NCBI GenBank assembly: GCA_003224145.1 | Contig: QHYN01000205.1 | Span: forward strand, 1-50,403 | DNA length: 50,403 nucleotides | From: Acidobacteriota bacterium | GTDB taxonomy: Bacteria > Acidobacteriota > Terriglobia > Acidiferrales > UBA7541 | Direction of reading: 5' to 3' | Part shown: positions 44,219-50,403 of the stretch, piece after piece | Numbering within the stretch: the stretch's first letter is position 1 | How the letters are laid out: every line of letters starts with the position of its first letter | Notes under the pieces: generated by a model | Seen by the model: only the letters and a program-made list of their open reading frames with translations | What the model was told of the DNA's origin: nothing | Database searches by the model: none | Made by a program: the position numbers and the translations under genes

Positions 44219-44779
44219 CTATCCGGTCTTACGATGTTTCTTGCCCGGACGGTGTTTGGTGGCGCCGTGCCTGGTCTCATGAGTCCTCGCTGGAGCTGGA
44301 GCTACTGAGGGGAGATCTGAGTTAAAAGTGTCCGCTATCATCTTCCAACTGCCGTCCGACTGCTTCTTCCAAATCGCCATATCCTTACCGTGGTCGGTGA
44401 TCGGCTTGCCGTTGGGACCCTCAAGAGCCAACTGGTAGGCATAGATCGTATACGCGAGGTCACCAGCCCGGCCGACTTCCAATTTGTCGATCTGCCAGTC
44501 GATGTTGAACCCCGGGCTGCCGATCAGCTTCGACCAGCCCGCCCGGATCGCGGCTTTGCCGTTGACCATCGGGGCATTGGGCGGAAGCCAGGAGCCATCC
44601 TCCGCATAGTTGGCGACTGCACCGTCGACATCCTTTGCTTGCGCTGCCTTTAGTGTCGCGGCATCCGCCTCGCGAATGGCACGCTCGTCCTGAGCGCGCG
44701 TATCCACTGTCTCTTGTTGGCAACCGGGGCAGAAACAGACCGAAAGTGCCAGTATCAGTGCTGATCGATGGCGGCTCAT
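44219..44779 (-). CDS. NTF2-like (SnoaL/DUF4440-type) lipoprotein
   Basis: A 186-residue protein with a lipoprotein signal (ALILALSVCFCPGC, Cys near residue 20). The mature part has the cone-shaped NTF2 fold: ERAIREADAATLKAAQAKDVDGAVANYAEDGSWLPPNAP, GKAAIRAGWSKLIG and GKDMAIWKKQSDGSWKMIADTFNSD. The C-terminal ~30 residues are basic (His/Lys/Arg-rich). Such proteins bind small ligands or act as hydrolase-like enzymes; role unknown. ATG 44779 is chosen by the GGAGGAG upstream. Confidence 0.8.
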   Translation of the reverse strand: MSRHRSALILALSVCFCPGCQQETVDTRAQDERAIREADAATLKAAQAKDVDGAVANYAEDGSWLPPNAPMVNGKAAIRAGWSKLIGSPGFNIDWQIDKLEVGRAGDLAYTIYAYQLALEGPNGKPITDHGKDMAIWKKQSDGSWKMIADTFNSDLPSVAPAPARTHETRHGATKHRPGKKHRKTG

Positions 44780-44983
44780 GTGGGCTCCTCCGCGAGGGAA
44801 CAAAGGCAAAGGCTACACCTCGGGTTAAACTGACGTCTAGTTAAGATTGTTGCTCCCACCTCCCCACGATCAAAACCAATTCTGGAAAATCAGCTCGACA
44901 GAACCCAGTAGAAACAAAATCGCTCATCGCAGATTTTGTGCTTTCCGTACTTCTTCCTGGCAGGGTTGCCCCAGCCCCTACGG

Positions 44984-45670
44984 TCACGATTCACGGTCCC
45001 TGAGATCCACCAGATGCTGGTATACGCGCTCGACGGCCCGGAAGAACTCACGCATTCCCGTAGTCTCGCTGCTCACTTCATGGGCGGCCAAGTCGGCGGA
45101 TATGGATTCACTGAGCTGAGTGGCGCGGCGGATGCGTTCAGCCGTAATCAGCGGGAGCACGGTGTGCGGATCACGCCGCTGCAATTGGCGCTCCTGCCAC
45201 TCCTCGGCGGCCCATGCCGTCTTGCGGACATAATCCACGGCATCGCGGAACTCCCTTAGTATGCGCGGGTCTATGTTGCCTGACTGCATAGCGTGGCTGA
45301 GTCTGACGAGCTCGGCGCTGGTTGTCTTCAACCGGAAATTCACACCCCAAAAAGTCTCACTAGGAATCAGAAGCTCGACCGCTACGCCCAGCACATGGCC
45401 TTCGGTGGTTCGGCGGGTGCCCACAACACGCGCCCGAAATGCTTCGCCCGAAAGGAGGTTCGTCAGCTCGAGCTGGCTGCCAATGCTAGGGTAAACCTTC
45501 ATCTCTAGCAGGCCCCCCTGAGCGTTCACCTCGATGGCCTTAGCCGCTTGTTTTACGCTCTTGCCGCTCGCCTGTTGCCACTTCGCCTCTATGGGAACAA
45601 CGACGGGAAAACGGGCGCCGCGCCGCTTTTCTGTTTTTATAGGCGGCCCGTTCGCAGTCATCTCGTCCAT
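44984..45670 (-). CDS. PilZ-like domain protein
   Basis: A 228-residue cytosolic protein. The N-terminal ~105 residues resemble PilZ: RRGARFPVVVPIEAKW carries the RxxxR motif, and EVNAQGGLLEMKV stands in place of the (D/N)xSxxG motif with Ser replaced by Gln, so c-di-GMP binding is uncertain. The C-terminal part is helical and without recognised domain. Start ATG 45670, with ATG 45661 possible. It is separated from its neighbours by 200 bp or more. Confidence 0.65.
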   Translation of the reverse strand: MDEMTANGPPIKTEKRRGARFPVVVPIEAKWQQASGKSVKQAAKAIEVNAQGGLLEMKVYPSIGSQLELTNLLSGEAFRARVVGTRRTTEGHVLGVAVELLIPSETFWGVNFRLKTTSAELVRLSHAMQSGNIDPRILREFRDAVDYVRKTAWAAEEWQERQLQRRDPHTVLPLITAERIRRATQLSESISADLAAHEVSSETTGMREFFRAVERVYQHLVDLRDRES

Positions 45671-47032
45671 TGCGAGGGCCGCTTACTTTCCAGAACGAGA
45701 GGCGTCCCGCACATGCGCACTTCCCCTCAAATGCACGCTTGAGGGTGAGACGGTTGTGCATGGGAACCTCGAGTTGCAATGCATGAGCAAGGTTTGCTGA
45801 CAGTATACGCCCCCCGAAGGGCTGGTCTACCGGGTGAAAATGGGAATTCCGGGTAAAGCGAAGTGCGGAGAATAGAGGGTGAAAGCGGATGAGGACTTGG
45901 AACTCCCCAATGCCAGTCAGCAGGGGGAGCGGTTGAAAAGCAAACACCGAGCGGCTGTTGCATTTCTCCCGCCCCAAATTCATTTCAAATTCCTACTTTC
46001 AACCCTTAACTGTCGACTGTTGACCCTCCCCTGTGTGCTCTACCCCTGTGTTTTCTTTCTCTTACGCGCCCCTTCGAACGATTCCGCAACTTACTCGAAA
46101 TGAATACTTTATTTCAACTTAATAAGTCTTATAATTAGCGCTATCATGCATCGTGAATTCTCGACTCCCCTCCCGCCGCCCCGTACCGCAAGCCTCCTCT
46201 TTGCGCCCCCTCTGCAAACCCAGCGTCTCGGCCTTAGATTGTTCCTCTCTTGGGTTGACTTTCAACCTTCCACTTTCAATCGGAGGTCACGAAGATTCCT
46301 CGATCGAAGATCTCAACATCACGCAGCGCCATCGCGTTTATACACTTTCCCGCTCGGCGAACTCTGCGTTCTCAGCGATCTCTGCGTTAGATTCTTCGTC
46401 CCTCCGCTCTTTCTCCTCTCTAATAGTATCCAACCTCTAACCTCTGCCCTTTCTTTTCAATCACTTACGAATTGCAAATTCTGTAACTCCTTTGTTTTAA
46501 GATTCATACAAATGCCTGGGGGGTAGTCGGCTTGCCAACAGAAGATTTCAAAATGTTCCTTCCGTCCTCACAACGTGTAAATCCGATTTGTGGGGCAGCG
46601 CCCCTTTATTTTCAATCACTTCCATGATGCTCCTCCCGCAACCATTTTCCTTTCATGCTCTTGCACCTTTGCCGGGGTGTGTACCCCCCTCTCTTCGTCC
46701 TCCAGAGTTCCGTATACTCTTCCAAGTTCAGTATACCCCAAGTCCTTTGTTTGCCACTCTTACGAAAACTGCCGGGGTGTGGGGGTATTCCTCCCGCTCT
46801 GGACCTTCACCAAACTACTGTCCTTCGTGGAGCCACCCTTCCATCGCACACGGTTTTCCGTACTCCTCTGCCTCCTTTACCTCCTTTACCTTCTTAACTT
46901 TCTCTACTTCATTTGCTCGCCCTTGGACCATGGAATACGCTACCCTCGCTGGGAGCGTTTTTGTGTCTCGATCCCAGCGTAAAGAGGCCAACCAACATTC
47001 CCAGTCTCCATCACAACACAAACGCCCCGCGC
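45671..47032. other. Long pyrimidine-rich non-coding tract
   Basis: 1.36 kb without a credible gene, unlike the dense coding around it. The plus strand is rich in C and T from about 45960 to 46920. It contains four tandem 9-bp units (46353-46388), a 20-bp direct repeat with one mismatch (46447-46466 and 46602-46621), two copies of TGCCGGGGTGTG (near 46669 and 46770), and an 8-bp stem-loop (46947-46979). Short ORFs here are low-complexity Pro/Ser/Leu reads and are rejected. Possibly degenerate repeats or a regulatory leader; nothing proves either. Confidence 0.55.
46353..46388. repeat. 9-bp tandem repeat (four units)
   Basis: Units CTCGGCGAA, CTCTGCGTT, CTCAGCGAT, CTCTGCGTT follow without gaps; the second and fourth are identical, giving an 18-bp higher order. 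A minisatellite-like array inside the non-coding tract. Confidence 0.6.
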
Positions 47033-48358
47033 GTGGCTCTTCGCAAAGCGAGCCTGCTTCCCTTCGTCTTCGTCATGTACGCCTATGCCACCGGCGGGCC
47101 ATTCGGCCTCGAGGACATGGTCACCAAGAGCGGCCCCGGCCTCACGCAGCTCTATCTCCTGCTCATCCCGCTCTTTTGGTGTATTCCGGTGTCGCTCGTG
47201 GCCGCCGAGCTGACCACGGCGATTCCTGTCGAAGGCGGCTTCTACCGTTGGGTGCGCGCGGGATTCGGCGACTTCTGGGGTTTCCTCGCCGGCTGGTGGA
47301 ATTGGAGCGCTTCGTTTCTGCTGGCTGCCACGTACGCTGTGCTCTTCGCCGACTATCTCACGAACTACATCTCGTTTTATTTCACTCCGGTTCACGGCTG
47401 GACCCACTACGCGATCGCGGCGTCTCTGATCGCAGTGATTTGCTACATAAACGTGCGCGGGATTCAAATGGTCGGCGTCGTCTCCACAGTACTGGAAGTT
47501 TTTGTGCTTCTGGTCGTCGCTGTACTGTGCGTCATCGCAGCGCTGAAGTGGCACCACAATCCGTTTTCACCTCTGGTGCCTCCGCATGCACCGAAGTTTC
47601 AGGTATTCGGCGCGGGGCTGGCGCTGGGTTTGTGGCTCTACTCGGGATACGAGCAACTTTCGAGTGTGGCCGAGGAAGTGGAAAATCCGCAGCGCACGTA
47701 TCCGCGGGCGTTGGCCATCGTCGTGCCGCTTTCCATCGCCACGTATTTTCTGCCCACGCTGTTCTCGCTCGCCGCGCTCGGAGACTGGCAGAAGTGGCAT
47801 ACCGGCTATTTTTCCGATGCCGCGCAACTCATCAGAGGGCCCTGGCTGGGTTTTGTCATAACCATCGCCGCCATCATCGGCAATGTTTCGTTGCTCAACG
47901 CCACAGTGCTGACCAGCACGCGCATGCCTTCCACGATGGCGGAGGATGGGTATCTACCCGCGGCATTCTCGGTGCGGCACCCGCGCTACGGAACGCCGTG
48001 GATTGCCATCATCGCCTCCTCGATCGTGTATGCGTTGCTGGCACAGAAAACGATGGTGCAGCTCCTCACCATCTATGTCTGGCTGCGCATCGGCGTAACC
48101 ATTCTTACTGTCCTTGCGTCGTGGCGCCTGCGCAAAACTCAGCCCGATTTGCCGCGGCCCTTTCGCATTCCTTGGGGACGCACCGGACTGCTCTATGTCG
48201 TCGTTGCGCCGCTCGTGATGAGCGTCGTCGCCTTGGTGGGAAGCGATCCCTTTGCGCGAAAGTGGGGACCCGTGCCGGTGCTGCTCGCCCTGCCGGTGTA
48301 TTTCCTTATTTGGGCATTCCGACCCCAAAGAAATGGGACGGGCTCACGCCCTATGTAA
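47033..48358 (+). CDS. APC superfamily amino acid/polyamine permease
   Basis: About 441 residues with 12 predicted membrane helices. Helix 1 carries the substrate-loop motif MYAYATGGPFGLEDMV (APC consensus GG-x-G-x-E). Further features: EGGFYRWVRAGFGDFWGFLAGWW, and LALGLWLYSGYEQLSSVAEEV in helix 6. The start is not clear: GTG 47033 gives a short tail before helix 1 and is used here; the frame stays open to 46913. It overlaps the convergent DAO oxidoreductase by eight bases. Substrate is probably an amino acid or polyamine, compatible with the neighbour. Confidence 0.85.
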   Translation: MALRKASLLPFVFVMYAYATGGPFGLEDMVTKSGPGLTQLYLLLIPLFWCIPVSLVAAELTTAIPVEGGFYRWVRAGFGDFWGFLAGWWNWSASFLLAATYAVLFADYLTNYISFYFTPVHGWTHYAIAASLIAVICYINVRGIQMVGVVSTVLEVFVLLVVAVLCVIAALKWHHNPFSPLVPPHAPKFQVFGAGLALGLWLYSGYEQLSSVAEEVENPQRTYPRALAIVVPLSIATYFLPTLFSLAALGDWQKWHTGYFSDAAQLIRGPWLGFVITIAAIIGNVSLLNATVLTSTRMPSTMAEDGYLPAAFSVRHPRYGTPWIAIIASSIVYALLAQKTMVQLLTIYVWLRIGVTILTVLASWRLRKTQPDLPRPFRIPWGRTGLLYVVVAPLVMSVVALVGSDPFARKWGPVPVLLALPVYFLIWAFRPQRNGTGSRPM

Positions 48359-49649
48359 AAAGGTCGAGGATTCTGTACCACGCGCCGGCAAGAGGGAGCG
48401 CCCACGTATGGCCGCTGCGCAGGCCGATGGGCGCGGCGGGAAACGGGATTCCGTCAAACGGAGTGCTGTTCGGTTCGCCGCAGACCAGGCCGGCGAGTTT
48501 TGCGCCAAACCAGGTGGCCGCTGCAACGCCGTGGCCGGCGAAGCCGGCGGCGAAATACATATCATCGATTTTTCCGGCATGCGGCATCACGTCGAGGGTG
48601 AAGTCCAGCGTGCCGCCCCACACATATTCGACTTTCGTGTCGCGCAGTCGCGGATACACCCCGATCATGCCGCGGCGCAGAATCTCCGCGCTTTGCCGCA
48701 CCGTGTTTTCGGTTTCCGGGAAAAACGCGGCTCGCCCGCCGAAAAGCATGCGGTTGTCGGGTGTGAGCCGGTAGTAGTAGAGGAAGTGTTTGGAGTCGTA
48801 GATCATGCGGTTGTGCGGGCTGAGTTCCTGGGCCAGTGCGGCAGGCAAAACTTCCGTGGCGATGATGTAGGAGCCGATGGGAATGATTTTTCTCCGCAAG
48901 GCGGGGGTCGCTTCACTCGTGTAAGCGCCACTGGCGAGCATCACTTCGCGCGCGGCAATTATGCCCCTGGAAGTGCGCACGCGGAATCGGCGCGTTCCGT
49001 TATTTGATTCCGCCTCGATTCTCTCGACGCGTGTGTGATCGTGCAGGCAAGCACCCGCGCGTTGCGCGGCCCGCGCGAGGCCGGCAACGTAACGCGCGGG
49101 GTTCAGGCCTGCGCTGGTTTCGTCCACCATGCCACCGAAATAAATGTCCGAGCCGATTTCGCCGCGCAACTCGCTTTTGGAAACGATGCGCCGCCCGTGA
49201 CCGAATTCGCGCTGAATCAGCGCGGCCGATTCTTCGTAGCCATCGAAGTGGGTTTGCTTGCATGCCACTTCGAGGTGGCCGCAGCGGGAAAAATCGCAGT
49301 CGATCTTTTCCTCGCACACGATTTGCTCGACACAATCAATGGATTCGATCGAGGCCGCAAACATCTTGCGCACGGTTTCGCGCCCGTAACGCTTGATGAG
49401 CGTGGGCACCGGCAATTTCAGTCCGGTGAGGACCATGCCGCCGTTGCGCGAACTCGCGCCCCAGCCGAAGGTTTCGGCTTCGAGCACGGCAGCGTGCACG
49501 CCGCGCTTCGCCAGCGCGCGTGCCGCGGAAAGTCCGCAAAAGCCTCCGCCAACAATCGCCACGTCGGCGTTTTCAGGCAGATCGCCCGCGTGCAGCAATG
49601 CCGGCGCGCTCACAGTCTCGAGCCAATAGTTTTTCTCTTTGATCGGCAT
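48351..49649 (-). CDS. FAD-dependent oxidoreductase (DAO family, PuuB-like)
   Basis: A 432-residue flavoenzyme with the FAD-binding dinucleotide fold ADVAIVGGGFCGLSAARALAKRG and GWGASSRNGGMVLTG. Later segments KVEYVWGGTLDFTLDVMPHAGKIDDMYFAAGFAGHGVAAATW form the DAO C-terminal signature. Overall resemblance is to gamma-glutamylputrescine oxidase-type enzymes that oxidise amines; the exact substrate is not provable. ATG 49649 precedes MPIKEKNYW. It converges with the APC permease, so a shared amine metabolism is possible but they are separate transcripts. Confidence 0.87.
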   Translation of the reverse strand: MPIKEKNYWLETVSAPALLHAGDLPENADVAIVGGGFCGLSAARALAKRGVHAAVLEAETFGWGASSRNGGMVLTGLKLPVPTLIKRYGRETVRKMFAASIESIDCVEQIVCEEKIDCDFSRCGHLEVACKQTHFDGYEESAALIQREFGHGRRIVSKSELRGEIGSDIYFGGMVDETSAGLNPARYVAGLARAAQRAGACLHDHTRVERIEAESNNGTRRFRVRTSRGIIAAREVMLASGAYTSEATPALRRKIIPIGSYIIATEVLPAALAQELSPHNRMIYDSKHFLYYYRLTPDNRMLFGGRAAFFPETENTVRQSAEILRRGMIGVYPRLRDTKVEYVWGGTLDFTLDVMPHAGKIDDMYFAAGFAGHGVAAATWFGAKLAGLVCGEPNSTPFDGIPFPAAPIGLRSGHTWALPLAGAWYRILDLFT

Positions 49650-49806
49650 ACGGAGCAGCAAGAAACGCAGAAATCTTAACACTCTTTCGCGCTGTCTGTA
49701 ATGCGACGTCGAACGCGCCGCGTTCGAATGCTCAGGCTGCCTGAGTGGATGCACAAGCGGCCAGGGCGGCCAGACGAGATTTCAGCCAACACCCTAAAGG
49801 CTCCTA

Positions 49807-49844
49807 TTGACATTCTGTAGCAAAACCTGCATCTTCCTACAGAA
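49807..49844 (+). promoter_or_regulatory. PadR gene promoter with inverted-repeat operator
   Basis: A perfect -35 TTGACA (49807-49812) is followed directly by TTCTGTAG (49813-49820), whose perfect complement CTACAGAA lies at 49837-49844. The two 8-bp arms lie 16 bases apart and span the spacer and the weak -10 region (CATCTT at 49830-49835). A repressor bound here would block RNA polymerase; self-regulation by PadR is the likely reading. Confidence 0.6.
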
Positions 49845-49863
49845 CATCTATAGGAGAACCCCC

Positions 49864-50196
49864 TTGGCACCGGATCAAACGAACCTTTTGCAAGGCACGC
49901 TGGACATGATGATCCTGAAGTCCCTAGCCCTCGCCGAAATGCACGGCCTGGGCATCTCCCGCCGCATCGAGCAAATCACCAGGGGCACATTTCAAGTAAA
50001 GCCTGGCTCGCTCTTCCCCGCGTTGCATCGCATGGAGGAAGAAGGCTGGCTTGTCCCCTATTGGGGGGAATCGGAAAACAACCGGCGCGCCAAGTATTAC
50101 AAGCTGACCAGCGCGGGACGCCGACAACTGGAAGCCGAAACCAAGCGATGGGGGCGCATTGCGCTGGCGATTACCCGGACCCTCGAAGCCTCCTGA
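49864..50196 (+). CDS. PadR family transcriptional regulator
   Basis: A 110-residue winged-helix repressor: LLQGTLDMMILKSLALAEMHGLGIS, then QVKPGSLFPALHRMEEEGWL and NRRAKYYKLTSAGRRQL, which are the hallmarks of short PadR proteins. TTG 49864 is taken as the start because TAGGAG lies seven bases upstream; the frame upstream is only open sequence across the promoter. The ADOP permease gene follows 11 bp after the stop, the usual acidobacterial PadR-ADOP pair. Confidence 0.92.
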   Translation: MAPDQTNLLQGTLDMMILKSLALAEMHGLGISRRIEQITRGTFQVKPGSLFPALHRMEEEGWLVPYWGESENNRRAKYYKLTSAGRRQLEAETKRWGRIALAITRTLEAS

Positions 50197-50207
50197 AAAG
50201 AAAGCTT

Positions 50208-50403
50208 ATGGCCTTCACTCACCTGGCAAGCCTGTTGCGCAACCTCCTCCACAACCAACGCGAGGAGCGCGAATTGGATGCCGAAATCCGCTCCCACGAA
50301 CTCCTCCTGGCCGACGAAAAAATCCGCGCCGGCATGCCGCCGAAGGATGCGCTACGCGCCGCGCGCATAGAACTTGGCGGCATCGAACAGGTGAAAGAAC
50401 AGG
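50208..50403 (+). CDS. ADOP-type ABC permease, N-terminal fragment (runs off window)
   Basis: Sixty-five codons are visible before the edge: LRNLLHNQREERELDAEIRS, then GMPPKDALRAARIELGGIEQ and VKEQ. This cytoplasmic N-terminal segment is typical of acidobacterial duplicated orphan permeases, MacB/FtsX-like proteins of about 800 residues without a dedicated ATPase gene. The ATG lies 11 bp after padR, so it is probably co-regulated. Confidence 0.85.
   Translation, partial: MAFTHLASLLRNLLHNQREERELDAEIRSHELLLADEKIRAGMPPKDALRAARIELGGIEQVKEQ

Noticed and set aside
46146-46526. 126-codon frame in the pyrimidine-rich tract
   Set aside because: Its Pro/Ser/Leu/Phe composition comes from the C/T bias, and it reads through the 9-bp tandem array; no homology expected.
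46588-48774. Plus-strand open frame of 728 codons, longer than the APC permease
   Set aside because: It overlaps the permease in another frame and reads as Arg/Ala/His-rich low-complexity sequence; the permease frame has 12 membrane helices and APC motifs.

Overview
The window reads as chromosomal DNA of an Acidobacteriota bacterium (Terriglobia-like), moderately GC-rich. The best markers are the PadR regulator followed by the N-terminus of an ADOP-type (acidobacterial duplicated orphan permease) gene at the right edge, a reaction-centre-type c-cytochrome fused to a TPR tail, a TonB-ExbB-(ExbD)x3 cluster behind yajC-secDF, and many small intergenic palindromes. No rRNA, tRNA, CRISPR array, prophage or full-length insertion sequence was recognised.

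Layout. 0.1-8 kb: ruvB, a c-type cytochrome, folK, an ARPP-1-type secreted protein, a degenerate receiver protein, a secreted COG3650-like/beta-propeller protein and an SPL-like radical SAM protein. 8-15 kb: a Cys-rich protein plus an M28 membrane peptidase, then a four-gene efflux operon (TetR, HlyD, ABC ATPase, ABC-2 permease) with overlapping or nearly abutting genes and a putative tandem operator. 15-26 kb: a SYLF protein, dacB, a LOG-like protein, mutS2, an amidohydrolase, dnaG and rpoD. 26-32 kb: a less conserved stretch with a truncated phosphoesterase touching the end of rpoD, a coiled-coil MscS channel, a 100-bp MITE-like element, an MFS transporter, a DUF3052-like protein, a decayed Opp/Dpp ATPase pseudogene and a Yip1-like membrane protein. 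32-41 kb: tgt, yajC, secD, secF, tonB-like, exbB, three exbD and a TPR lipoprotein, all on the plus strand. 41-50.4 kb: a GH133-type debranching enzyme, a beta-propeller gene remnant, an NTF2-like lipoprotein, a PilZ-like protein, a 1.36-kb pyrimidine-rich non-coding tract, an APC permease convergent with a DAO oxidoreductase, and PadR-ADOP.

How the parts work together. yajC-secD-secF supplies the accessory part of Sec export; the downstream TonB/ExbB/ExbD genes would energise the outer membrane with the same proton gradient. dnaG-rpoD keeps the order of the classical macromolecular-synthesis operon without rpsU nearby. The TetR-HlyD-ABC operon is a self-contained exporter, probably controlled at paired palindromes before tetR. 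The rest is mostly housekeeping and envelope genes separated by short repeats and gene remnants.

The most notable non-coding signals are a repeat hairpin with a compensatory base-pair change, a 17-bp direct repeat laid over a promoter, the tandem TetR-type palindromes, the PadR-type inverted repeat in a promoter, a 100-bp mini-element with CTAG flanks, and a 9-bp tandem repeat in the long pyrimidine-rich gap.
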